A DNA stretch of 64,000 nt from assembly GCF_046630445.1 (NCBI RefSeq), contig NC_092339.1, positions 56,405,501-56,469,500 on the forward strand. The letters are read 5' to 3'. This document shows, piece by piece, positions 1 to 11,211 of this stretch (the first letter of the stretch is position 1; every line of letters starts with the position of its first letter). Source of the DNA: Rutidosis leptorrhynchoides. Lineage: Eukaryota > Streptophyta > Magnoliopsida > Asterales > Asteraceae. Made by a program: the position numbers and the translations under genes. The notes beneath the pieces were generated by a model, which did no database searches, had not been told where the DNA came from, and saw only the letters and a program-made list of their open reading frames with translations.

Positions 1-1127
1 AAAACACTATTATCTTTGAAGTAATTTAGGTATTTATTTAAAGGTAATTATATGTAATATATATAAGACATACTAAGGTATAACTAAATATTAAATAATA
101 CTTAGGTTATATTATCACATATATAATTATTAAGTACATTAATAATTCGTTGTGTGTATACACCTATAACGTGAAAGTTATAATTAAAAGATAACGTGCA
201 CTTTATACAAACCTCACCGCTACTTGTGGCCTAGGGTGATCCTTGTTACCATTATGGGACGCTTGTGGATCTCGAATGCCAAGACTTAGATTCTGGTCAA
301 GAGATCCTGGGCCGCTCGGTAACAATAGATCATTCGAGTGACTTGCATGTTAGCAATGAAGTTTGGGTAAGATTGTACAACGTCTTTCTTGAGAATTATA
401 ACCCGAACATTCTTAAACTAGAAGCTTACTATAAGTGGAAGCTTTCCATAAATAGTAGGTTTCCAAAAATAGAAACTTTTGAGAAATAGGAACTTTTCTC
501 AAAAACCGTCACTGTTAATATAGTTGCTGTATTAATAAACAAACTTTATGTCTGTTAGACATTAACTAATCAAAGATTATATCTCTAGGTTAAGATCTCC
601 GATCACTTACTCCGTTCATTCTTCTTTGCGTGGAATAACTTACTTGCTACTAAGGTGAACTTCATAGCCCCACTTTTTACTGTTTTATAACTGTTTTTAT
701 AACTTTTGGGGTGAGACACATGCTTGCTTTTAAACTGTTTTACGCTTAGACACAAGTACTCAACTGTTAACTATGCTGTCTTGCTTTGATTCATGCTAAA
801 TCCCTACTGTAATATCGTTAATTGCTACGAATAAATGCAAACTTAATTATTGTGAGTAGGCCTTTTGAGAGTAACGTCTCTAACTATTTGACCGCTGGTC
901 TTTGGTTACATAATAATGATTCCACGACACTGACAGTACAAGGTGTCATAGGGTAAACTTGCTTAGTAGCGATATTACAAACTGCAGCAACACTTTTAGA
1001 TTGATATATCTATATTGATCAACTTTAAACTAAATCTTGGGGTCTAAAACTTTGGATATTATTTATAAACCTGTGAATTCACTCAAACTTTTTGGTTGAC
1101 ACTTTAAGCATGTTTTATCTCAGGTGA
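1..1127 (+). repeat. T-type (Tekay-like gypsy) LTR, left part, 5' end outside window
   Basis: From about 481 onward this segment is colinear with the LTRs of the Tekay-like element at 46501-56074 (compare 48756-49390 and 55026-55850): the same blocks on tracts of TTAATATAG, CATAGCCCCACTTTTTA and TTGACACTTTAAGCATG occur in the same order. The copy is clearly more diverged than those two LTRs are from each other. It stops at 1127/1132, where element A1 was inserted, and the remainder of the LTR resumes at 16183. Bases 1-480 do not match the other T LTRs well by eye and hold no gene; the short open frame at 265-489 has no recognisable features. No TSD can be assigned because the LTR start lies outside the window. 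Confidence 0.75.
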
Positions 1128-1132
1128 TGATT
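1128..1132. repeat. target-site duplication TGATT (left copy) of element A1
   Basis: TGATT directly precedes the TGTGAAGACC terminus of A1 and is repeated at 16178-16182. Removing the insertion plus one copy rejoins a colinear T-type LTR. Confidence 0.9.
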
Positions 1133-2622
1133 TGTGAAGACCCGTCCTAATCCATCCGAACGAAGTCCATATCGATTATAAATGATTCACAACAGTTGAT
1201 TACATCGCGAGGTACTTGACCTCTATATGATACATTTTACAAACATTGCATTCGTTTTTGAAAAGACAATCTTTCATTTCATCGAAAGTTGACAGGCTTG
1301 CATACCATTTCATAATATATCCAACTATAATTGACTTGATAATAATCTTGATGAGCTCGACGACTCGAATGAAACGTCTTTTGAAATATGCCATGAATGA
1401 CTCCAAGTAATATCTATAAAATGAGCAAATGCACAGCGGAAGATTTCTTTCGTACCTGAGAATAAATACGCTTTCAAGTGTCAACCAAAAGGTTGGTGAG
1501 TTCATTAGTTTAACATAAATAATCATTTCCATCATTTTAATAGACCACAAGATTTTCATTTCCATTTCTCATAAATATACGTCCCATGCATAGAGACAAA
1601 AATATCATTCATATGGATTGAACACCTGGTAACCGACATTCACAATATACATATAAGAATATCCCCATCATTCCAGGATCCTCCTTCGGACATGATATAA
1701 ATTTCGAAGTACTAAAGCATCCGGTACTTTGGATGGGGATTGCTGGGCCCGATAGATCTATCTTTAGGATACACATCAATTAGGGTGTCTGTTCCCAAAT
1801 TCTTAGATTACCAGACTAAAAACTGGCATATTCGATTTAATAATTCAACCATAGAATGTAGTTTCGATTACTTGTGTCTATTTCGTAAAACAGTTATAAA
1901 AGTAGCGCATGTATTCTCAGTCCCAAAAATATATATTGTAAAAGCATTTAAAAAGGGAGCAAATGAAACTCACCTAATGTATTTTGTAGTAAAAATACAT
2001 AGAACGACATTGAACAAGTATATGGTTGGCCTCGGATTCACGAACCTATATCATTTGTATATTTATTAATACATATAATCGTAATTGAATGAATATATAT
2101 ATTAGTTTATTGGTCACACCATTTTTACATTAATAACATATATTTTTAATTTGTATATACATTCAAAATAATTAATATTTTTATAGTTATATATGTATAT
2201 CTGCTTTGTGTTATATTATAAATATCTAAATTGTTATATATGAGTATTTCTAAAATAATTTGTTAATATTTACTTATAATCTTAACAACGTCGTTAAAAC
2301 TTTTATTTTTATAGTTATAATTATTTTGAATAATAATACTTACATTAATCTAGTTAATATTAATAACAATGATAATAGTATTAATAATAATAATAATAAT
2401 CCCAATTGTAATTATAATACTTATACTAATGATAACGATAATGATAATACTCGTAATTTGATTACTAATAATGATATTCCTAAATATTAGGAGTAATAAC
2501 GATTATCATTATCATAGTAATAATAACAATGATGTTAATAATAATATTAGTTAGTTAATGATAATAATACTCATAACATTAATATTAGTGATAATAATAA
2601 TTAACACAATACTAATAACATA

Positions 2623-2652
2623 ATTAATAATAATAACAATAATAATAATAAC

Positions 2653-2709
<57 letters not shown>
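2623..2709. repeat. (AAT)n microsatellite in A1 3' LTR
   Basis: Interrupted AAT/AAC trinucleotide run. It lies on the 3' side of the tRNA-like unit when read on the element strand. Confidence 0.9.
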
Positions 2710-2711
<2 letters not shown>

Positions 2712-2772
2712 TTATAAAAGAAAATAAAAGAAAAGAGAACTACCTCTAAAAGCTCAAAAAGAATTAATAATC

Positions 2773-2834
2773 TGCCCAAGCCGGGACTCGAACCCGCGAC
2801 CTCCCGTTCACATGACCACACTCTTAACCATGGA
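2773..2834 (-). other. tRNA-like sequence (A/B-box unit) in A1 3' LTR
   Basis: On the minus strand an A-box-like TGGTTAAGAGTGTGG is followed after a tRNA-like spacing by a consensus B box, GCGGGTTCGAGTCCC. There is no convincing acceptor stem or cloverleaf, so this is a tRNA-derived relic and not a tRNA gene. The equivalent unit sits at the same place in the sister LTR (14147-14208). Downstream on the same strand come T-rich sequence and then an ATT microsatellite. Confidence 0.7.
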
Positions 2835-3835
2835 ACTGATCTGTTTTTCTGTAATTATGTCAACCCAGTTTATTTTTAACATTCATTATTTAGTTTTTGT
2901 TTCTTCATCATCTCCAACACCTCATCGACTAAGACCAAATCAAATCATCCTTTAATATATCATGTAGTATCACAACAGAAACCACTAAACGTTGTGATAC
3001 TAATTAATAGACACAAAACAAAAAAAAAATGAACTAAAAAGAATGAAAACAGTCGCGGTTTGCTCGAAAAAAAAAGTGAAGAACTCAAATCCCAATTTCA
3101 AATTTTAGGATGTTTTAGACAAAGTTTATAACACAAATTATGTTTCAAAACTATCATAGAAACTTTCCACATTGTCAATTGAACTCGAATTATAGCAGGT
3201 AGCTCGAATTCGTTTTAAAAAAAATTTGTTTAACTTTTGATACCGAAACTTTGACTCGTAAATTCGAGTTTGATTTGATGAATTGAAAGAAGAATTTTTA
3301 CAGGAAGATCCTTTAGTATAATCTTAACAATACTGCAATAATAGATTTTAGAATAAATTTCAAATCCAATATTTGGCATAAAATGTTGAAGAACAGAGGT
3401 AAACGTGCAGGAACTTCAAATTTTGTTTGATTGTTCTGTGTTCCCACTCGATTTGTAATAATAGATGGTTATACAGAGGTTAATAGGTGTTATTACAGCT
3501 AAATTGACTTTGTTTACATCTGTTTGTAATTGGACTCTATCGACACATAATATTCCCACTAGTACGAATAATATATAAAAAATATAAGGCTGGACTCGAC
3601 TTATAACTACTTGGTGCTTTCGACTATGATGTTCAATAATTCAAGAGATTCAAACAAACATAAATACAGTAATTGATTGAGTTGGTAATCTACTTTTGGA
3701 GTTGTTATGCACACTCACGATTGTTATATATAATTAATTATAATTATATTAATAATAATTAAATTTTCCAATAATATTAATAATAAAATTAATAATAATG
3801 ATATTATTAATAATAAATAATAATACTGATTTCTT

Positions 3836-3836
<1 letters not shown>

Positions 3837-3888
<52 letters not shown>
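3837..3888. repeat. (AT)n microsatellite
   Basis: Uninterrupted AT dinucleotide run of about 50 bp in the A1 3' LTR. The sister locus at 15206-15272 is longer. Confidence 0.95.
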
Positions 3889-3890
<2 letters not shown>

Positions 3891-4447
3891 TTGTATATTA
3901 TTTATATAAAGGAACATAATAATGTTAATTATAGATAAACATTAATATTTTAAATATTAATTTTTATTAATAATTAAACTAGTAACAATAACAGAATTAA
4001 TAATGATAATAATATCAATAATACTAATGATAATAACTAATGATGATTATAATTGTAAATATAATAATGATCATATTATTAATGATTATAAAAATGATAA
4101 TTTTTAATAAGTTTAATATTAATAATCAAAATAAGAATGATAATAATAATATTATTACAAATGTTAATAATAACACTACTTATAATAATATTAATATTAT
4201 TAATAATACTAATAATAATAATACAACAACTTATACATATCAAATTTCATATTATAATTTTAATAATACTAATATTAATAATAATGAATATACTAATAAT
4301 ATAACAACTATAATTAAACTTGTAATTACATTTAATATATAAACATTATTATCTATTATGTATTATTATATGATAACATTTATTGAATATTTATTTACAA
4401 TATAATAACTATTGATAGTAATCATATATACATATATATATTGATAA

Positions 4448-4453
<6 letters not shown>

Positions 4454-4505
<52 letters not shown>
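4454..4505. repeat. (AT)n microsatellite
   Basis: AT dinucleotide run in the A1 3' LTR. The sister LTR has only a short remnant near 15818-15860. Confidence 0.95.
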
Positions 4506-4510
<5 letters not shown>

Positions 4511-4635
4511 TATTTATTTATATTTATTCTTTTTAATAGTATCTTATTTATTCTATTTATTAGTTTACATTTTAAATTCCAATTGATTAAAGGTATTTTA
4601 TTAATTCAAAATATTTTATATATATATATACATAT

Positions 4636-4672
<37 letters not shown>

Positions 4673-4845
4673 CATATTTGTTATACACAATTGTACGTGA
4701 ATCGTCGAGCACGGTCAAAGGGTAATTGATTACATGAATATAGATTTCAAAACTTTCAAGACTCAACATTACAGATTTTGCTTATCGTGTCAAAATCAAA
4801 TAAAGATTAAGTTTAAATTTGGTCGGAAATTTCCGGGTCATCACA

Positions 4846-4862
4846 GTACCTACCCGTTAAAG
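4846..4862 (-). promoter_or_regulatory. A1 polypurine-tract-like primer site
   Basis: On the element strand TTTAACGGGTAGGTAC abuts the 3' LTR start. The same string abuts the second A2 LTR at 24579, and a one-base variant abuts the A4 3' LTR at 57411. Position and conservation indicate the plus-strand priming site. Confidence 0.7.
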
Positions 4863-5798
4863 AAATTTCGTCCCGAAATTTGAGTGAGGTGGTCATGGCT
4901 AACAATAAAAATGTTTTTATGACGAATATGAGTTGATGAATTGAGTTTTATCATCATTGAGTAATATGGATAAAAATAACTCGATTATTCGAAGAGTACG
5001 AATGAAGCTATCACCAAAGAGTGAAATAGGAAAGTAAAGATTCATCTTAACTTTTGACAGAGTCAGGGTTGAATTCCAGAATTCAAGGGATTTAAAGAAA
5101 ATCTTCGAAATCTAAAAGATTTGATTCTTCGAGATTTAAGGAAATTGAGATCTCTTTAATTACATACGGTGATCTGTTTTGATTGCTCTGTCTGATATTT
5201 TCATTATAAATTTACCTTTTTCGTTCCATTAGTTTTCACCACTTCTATACCTTCTTTCTCAGTTCTTATATCAAAAGATTATAATAATGCTTAATCCGGT
5301 TCTAATCCTTATTCTCATTCTGACTATCGCAATGATCATCCTTCTTTTCCAACTCCCACCGAAAGATTCTGTTTATTTCTACTATGCTCTAGTGGTTATT
5401 GTATTTATAATCCTCCCGTGTCTTTATATTGCTATACGCACTGATATCCACTGTTTGTAATTTCGGTGTTGTTGTTGGGCTTTGTATTTTCTCTTATATA
5501 TCGGAGTTTCATGCTCTTGTCTTCTTTTCCCGACTTTAAGTCAAGCGAATAATGGTCCAGAATTCGTAGCCATAGAATTTCGGATGATTATAATGTTCTA
5601 AGCAGGAAGGAACGTAATAGCACGATTTGATTTTCAAATTTATCAAAAATACAGACGATAGAACTATCAAGAATATATTCTTCTTGATATGTTCGGAGGT
5701 TATGTAGAATGAAAGAGTTATGTAACATGACACGTGATGATGGTATAATCTACTGTGAACCATCATTACATTTCATTAGAAACTCAGCATGACTTACT

Positions 5799-5838
5799 GT
5801 AATATAATCACGTTGATCAAGTGTCATCATATTATACT
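5799..5838 (-). other. conserved inverted repeat in A1 internal region
   Basis: TAATATAAT-type arms flank a short TGATCAA-containing loop. The equivalent hairpin occurs at 24088-24126 (A2), 56420-56458 (A4) and 51353-51389 (inside T1). Confidence 0.6.
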
Positions 5839-7043
5839 AATTCATGCATCAATTTCTTTACATTTCTGCAGAATTCATTCATAAATTAAACTTAAATTTT
5901 ACAGAAGTTTCCAATATAATGAAACACAGGAAGCACGAAGAGGTATATAATTTCGGACGAGAATATCTATGAAAATATCCTCAGAAATATCGAAGATATT
6001 TATGATGATATTTTGGAATTTCTAAGTTCGATGGTTGATGAAGAAAGATTTTCCGCAAGATTTTAACATGACCTCGGAGCAAGATATTCTCTAAAAAAAT
6101 TTCATTGGATCCAGAATTACCTGGCTCCTTTGAATATAGGGTTTCATCCTTGTATTTGTTCTTGGTCTCCTTCTTGGGTAGCTCAACCTGTTTTTCAGTA
6201 CCAAATTTTCTATCGAGCGTTCCTAACACTCCTTTCTTTATCATCAAACTTTTAGTCGTTTAGACCATCTACCATTTTTCTGTTTCGTCTGCATTTAATG
6301 CTACGATATCTGAATCATCGGTTATTAATCTGAGGTGGTTTCAGGAGAATTGTGTTTTTAGATGATTAAATGCTGATGGTAATATGGTGGAATATGAAAG
6401 GTTCCCTGGTAACAATAAAAGAGCACACATATATATCAAAGTGATAATAAGGTTATTTGGAACGAAAAGTCGAAGTTGACTTGCTGGAGCTGTGACAAAA
6501 TTTGCTATTTTGAAAAGGGGTTATCAAGTTATTTTGGGTAATAATAACACTAAGGAATTAGCACAACTACGCGTTAAACGTTTACTCAGTTTCCGAGAGT
6601 TTTTCAGATGCATAACTATATGCATCAATCATTTCTTCCGTAGATGAAGTGCGGTTGGTTCATTTTCTGGATTGAGGTATATTCAAGAATCATGAAAGGT
6701 TTGAACGCAGACTGTAATCGTCAAGATACAAATGAGATTTAAGATGAAATCAAGTGGCAAACTTGAAGAATTGTTTAGTTTCATATGTTATAATCAATAT
6801 TTTAATTCATTTTAATTGTCCAATGCTGGTAGTCCTCAGTTGATAGTCCACAGTTAGCAATTAAATAATTCATATATAGTTTAATATATAATATTCGAAT
6901 TAATTAATACGTATCGTGACCCGTGTACATGTCTCAGACTCGATCACAACTCAAAGTATATTTATTATTATAGAATCAACCTCAACCATGTATAGAGAAC
7001 TCGATCAATACTGCATATAGAGTGTCTATGGTTATTTCAAATA

Positions 7044-7055
<12 letters not shown>

Positions 7056-7099
<44 letters not shown>
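7056..7099. repeat. (AT)n microsatellite
   Basis: AT dinucleotide run in the A1 internal region. It is much shorter at the matching place in A2. Confidence 0.95.
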
Positions 7100-7102
<3 letters not shown>

Positions 7103-7511
7103 TCGATATGATATGTCAAAACCTTGTATACGTGTCCCGATATTTAAAGTGCGTAAAATAAATAACAGAAATTAAATGATGATAAATTAAATTGCGATAA
7201 TTAAATTACGATAAATAAACTGCGATAAATAAAATGTAATCAGTTAGCTAGGAACAGTTAGCGTGGATTCTTAACAAATTTCCTCATAGTTAATTTGTTT
7301 GTTTCTAACAAATTTTATTTTTGTCAAATGTTTTCTTCATTATGCCACTTGTTGGATTCTGATAAATCAAAATCCAAATATGAAATTGAATGAAAATGGT
7401 TATTCTGCGGTGAACGGATACGTATATCTGTGGATGTAAGTAGAATAGTAAATGACTGTTGAATCATATTCGAAGAGTGTACAGTGTAACTTATTAATGT
7501 GGAATCTAAAT

Positions 7512-7540
7512 ATTCCTCGGGTATTACCTACCCGTTAAAA
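7512..7540 (-). promoter_or_regulatory. internal PPT-like tract with small hairpin
   Basis: On the element strand, TTTAACGGGTAGGTA is followed by ATACCCG, which can pair with CGGGTA. The first 15 bases equal the priming tract at the 3' LTR border, so this is a second, internal copy. Confidence 0.55.
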
Positions 7541-7832
7541 TATTTTCACCATTAACAGTTTGTACAATAAAACTTTTAATTACAATCTTTATGAAAACAT
7601 ATATACATATATTTTCTTCGGACGTAATCATGAATTTAATGAGTCAATGTGATATTAAACTCATCAGATTTACGGCTAGAACTAGAGTACATAATCTCTA
7701 AAACATTAGAGATTACGTAATTACCATGAAGGACGAAGATAGTTTATGTAGAACGATTCGTAGAATGATGATTATGCTTGAGGTATAGATTGCGAGGTTG
7801 AGACGTATAATGATGTTGTTATTGGTACTGGT

Positions 7833-8408
7833 TTATGCTGCTGGTGCTGCTGATGGTGGTACTGTTGCTGTCGGTGCTACAAGTGTTGTTGGTGCTGAGG
7901 TTGGTAATGATGTTGGTGTAGTAAGTATAGCTTGTAGATCACGCACCATTCTTGTCAGGTTTTCTATCCTGCCCTCTATCATTTCTATCCATCCACTCAT
8001 CTGATTCGATAGATCTTGATTATCAATTTGAAGTTCCCTAACTTCTTCTAATATTCCCCTTCGATTGGTATTCGGAAGTAGAGATTGAATATTTTCTGAG
8101 ATTGCAGTAATGCGACCTTCGAGGTGGAAAACATTAACAAGAATGGTGAATACAGTGTTGCGCATAGGTTTACCGGTGAGTACATCGTTTTCTCCGATGT
8201 TAGGAGGTAAGTTTGGTTTGCGGTAGGGCTCGCCTTCTTCATTTTTCCATCGAGTAAGTAAGTCTCGGACCCTCCCCCATCTCCTCTAAAAAGAAAAATA
8301 ACTAAATGGTTGAGGCACTTCTGGTTCATTGACTTCGGAGTCTGCTTCAATATACATCTCGAAATCGTTTCCGGAACTAATGGAATCCAAGCTAGGTGTA
8401 GGATCCAT
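7833..8408 (-). pseudogene. Family A ORF1, A1 copy, interrupted by one stop
   Basis: Reading from ATG at 8408, the frame holds 191 codons with a single in-frame TAG at 8286-8288 (codon 41) and a normal stop at 7833. The stop aligns with a tryptophan codon (Trp37) of the intact A4 copy at 44036-44470. Features shared with that copy are an acidic N terminus with DFEM, a Trp/Arg-rich segment leading to EEG, an LTG-P-R-TIF motif, a following helical segment and a C-terminal tail rich in Pro, Ala, Thr and Ser. The protein sequences are well diverged while the layout holds, which suggests a once-coding gene. It lies directly downstream of the PBS, the usual place for gag, but has no zinc knuckle. 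I do not recognise the family. Confidence 0.6.
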
Positions 8409-8823
8409 CTCTCACGATCAGTTACAGGGTTTTGATATGAAATGATTTTCGAATATCGAATGATATTCTAATTATATATAGAATATCTATACATACTTCC
8501 AAAGATCCCGTGAATTACGGAGAAAATTAAGGAAACGTGTCAGATAAAGTCTACAGTGACAGATACGCTAAGATATGGATTAGTAGATATGCTAAGATAT
8601 GAATTTTGTCTATACACTATTCATGCAGTCAATACAGTAAAATGTGTCTAGACTAAGAATGATAAGCAGGTAATTTTCTAAGGATGATAAACAGATGATT
8701 TTCGACAAGAATGATAAACAAAACTTTTGACATGCAGACACAGTCGAAGTCCAGACTTACTAATGCATCCTAACGACTATCAGTTAGTCACACTAATGAA
8801 AGACCTGGTTCGCTAAGACCACC

Positions 8824-8835
8824 GCTCTGATACCA
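8824..8835 (-). promoter_or_regulatory. A1 primer-binding site (tRNA-iMet type)
   Basis: The minus strand reads TGGTATCAGAGC two bases after the LTR end TCTTCACA. This matches the complement of the 3' end of plant initiator tRNA-Met over 12 bases. Confidence 0.88.
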
Positions 8836-9361
8836 ACTGTGAAGACCCATCCTAATCCATCCGGATGAAGTCCATATCGATTATAAATGATTCACAACAG
8901 TTGATTACATCGCGAGGTACTTGACCTCTATATGATACATTTTACAAACATTGCATTCGTTTTTAAAAAGACAATCTTTCATTTCATCGAAAGTTGACAG
9001 GCTTGCATACCACTTCATAATATATCCAACTATAATTTACTTAATAATAATCTTGATGAACTCGACGACTCGAATGCAACGTCTTTTGAAATATGCCATG
9101 AATGACTCCAAGTAATATCTATAAAATGAGCAAATGCACAGCTGAAGATTTTTTTCGTACCTGAGAATAAACATGCTTTCAAGTGTCAACAAAAAGGTTG
9201 GTGAGTTCATTAGTTTAACATAAATAATCATTTCCATCATTTTAATAGACCACAAGATTTTCATTTCCATTTCTCATAAATATACGTCCCATGCATAGAG
9301 ACAAAAATATCATTCATATGGATTGAACACCTGGTAACCGACATTCACAATATACATATTA

Positions 9362-9366
9362 GAATA
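9362..9366. repeat. target-site duplication GAATA (left) of solo LTR S1
   Basis: GAATA is repeated at 13064-13068. The uninterrupted site is visible in the sister LTR near 1669-1675. Confidence 0.85.
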
Positions 9367-10736
9367 TGTCATACCCCGTCCTAATCCATCTGGATGAAGT
9401 CACCAACATATGGTCCCATTGTGATGATCGACTCCAAATAATGTCTTTAAAATGAGCAAATGCACATCGGAAGATTTCTTTCATACCTGAGAATAAACAT
9501 GCTTAAAAGTGTCAATCAAAAGGTTGGTGAGTTCATAAATTTATCATAAACAATAAAATTCATCATTTTGATAGTCCACAAGATTTAAATCCTGCATGGT
9601 ACAAATGGGCTCGAATCCTATACCCACCTGTAATGTACATGCGATATCTTTTAAATACAGTACACCTTTTTCGTGTACAAAGTCATCTTTCATAAATCTT
9701 AGTAATCGTACACATATCTCGTGCACAAAAATAACATACACATAACCTGTGTATAAAATCATTCTCTCGATACATAACATTCACTTTTCATTTCTTTCAT
9801 AGCTTGGCTTGGTAACCGACCTTAACATATAATGCGCATAATAATATCCCCAAAACAGAACATTTCGTCTGTATAATAATCATATAAACTTCGAAGTACT
9901 AAACACTACACCCACTAGCCCTTCCGTCTAGTGAATATTCTGGGTGGGGGTGTTAAACCCGGTAGCTACCTTTAGGATTCGCGTCAATTAGGCATGCACT
10001 AATTCTCAAAATTAGTGATGTTCCCTAATTCTTAGGTTACCAAGCAATAATAATCAGGGGAAAAATATTCATATCAATTGTGGCAATTATCACGTCCACA
10101 TAATTCAATGGTGGCAATTATCACGTCCACATAATTCATTCGAGGAATGTTTTGCTTGTGTCTATCTCGTCAAACATTTATAAAAGCATTTCATGTATTC
10201 GCAGTTCAAAATATATTTCAAAAGCATTTAATAAAGCAGTTGTAAAAGTAGCGCATGTATTCTCAGTCCCAAAAATGTAAAGAGTAAAAGGGAGCAAATG
10301 AACTCACCATACTGTATTTTGTAGTAAAAATACATATGACCACATTTGAACAATGCAGGGTTGGCCTCGGATTCACGAACCTATATTATTTATATATATT
10401 AACACATGTAATTGTAATCGAATAACTTATATATTATTATTGATATACTTGTTATTTTAATAGATTATATTTTATATGTATTAAATATAGTCTTATGTAA
10501 CTAATTGTTAATTGGTAAAATAATATTAGTAATTATAAATAAAAAGTTGTATTATTTTATGATAATAATAATAATGATAATACTTAAAATAGTTATAGTA
10601 ATAAAAATAGTTTTAATGATAATAAAATGATAACTTAAATAATACTAATAATAAAAATATAAATATAAATATAAATTTAAAAAAAAAAATAATAATAAAA
10701 ATAATTATTAGGAATGATAATTTTAATAATGATAGT

Positions 10737-10737
<1 letters not shown>

Positions 10738-10828
<91 letters not shown>
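10738..10828. repeat. (AAT)n microsatellite in S1
   Basis: A near-perfect AAT run of about 90 bp. It lies downstream of the tRNA-like unit at 10885-10945 on the minus strand. Confidence 0.95.
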
Positions 10829-10884
10829 CTAATAAGAATAACAATAAAACTACCTTTAAGGAAACAAGCTAAAAATAAACTGCA

Positions 10885-10945
10885 CTGCACGGGCTCGAAC
10901 CCGCGACCTCTCGTTTAACCTCAAACACACTTAACCACTGATGCA
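10885..10945 (-). other. tRNA-like sequence in S1
   Basis: The minus strand shows an A-box-like AGTGGTTAAGTGTG and a consensus B box, GCGGGTTCGAGCCCG, with tRNA-like spacing. There is no complete cloverleaf. The relation to the adjacent ATT tract is the same as in A1 and A2. Confidence 0.7.
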
Positions 10946-11149
10946 TCCAATGCTTTTCTGTTTTAACTTCTATCCTAACCTATATGACCCGTCTAAACAA
11001 CTCCTTCATATGCTCAGCCCAACATAAAACCAATCCAACTAGTTATCTGGCCCAATAGGAAAGAATATTGTGTCACGGCCCAACTGAAGTAAATAAACTT
11101 CGGCCCTACAACTTGTGCAATTACTTGATGAAAATAAAAAAAATCGTAG

Positions 11150-11211
11150 ATGCCTAGATTCGAACTCAGGACCTCTCGTCACACACAAACACTCCAAACC
11201 GCTGCACCATT
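11150..11211 (-). other. second tRNA-like (SINE-like) sequence in S1
   Basis: The minus strand carries TGGTGCAGCGGTTTGGAGTG (A box) and CTGAGTTCGAATCTAGG (B box), followed by an oligo-T run. This arrangement resembles the head of a tRNA-derived SINE. The 3' end and any TSD were not resolved. Confidence 0.6.

Larger units (their letters stand above)
1133..4845 (-). repeat. A1 3' LTR
   Basis: 3,713 bp, bounded by TGTGAAGACC at the left and GGGTCATCACA at the right (plus strand). It is closely similar to the A1 5' LTR (8838-9366 and 13069-16177), which shows it is one LTR of a pair. It contains a sense-oriented tRNA-like unit (2773-2834), an AAT microsatellite (2623-2709) and AT microsatellites (3837-3888, 4454-4505). 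Short open frames inside it (for example 1740-2069 and 4040-4342) follow low-complexity sequence and are not genes. Confidence 0.88.
4846..8837 (-). other. A1 internal region
   Basis: 3,992 bp between the two LTRs, colinear with the internal regions of A2 (21265-24578) and A4. In element order it holds the PBS, ORF1 (8408-7833), a second PPT-like tract near 7512-7540, a stretch of short repeated ATCG/ATTTA motifs near 7140-7260, a short AT run (7056-7099), a conserved inverted repeat (5799-5838) and the 3' PPT. The open frame at 5981-6247 (minus) matches frames at 23602 and 30595 in A2, but the similarity may be only at the DNA level. No retroviral-type enzyme domains are visible. Confidence 0.75.

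Noticed and set aside
1200..1565. Minus-strand 121-codon frame, with a relative at 9037-9270.
   Set aside because: It lies in the A1 LTR near the conserved R/U5 block. The second LTR breaks the frame, and there is no recognisable domain.
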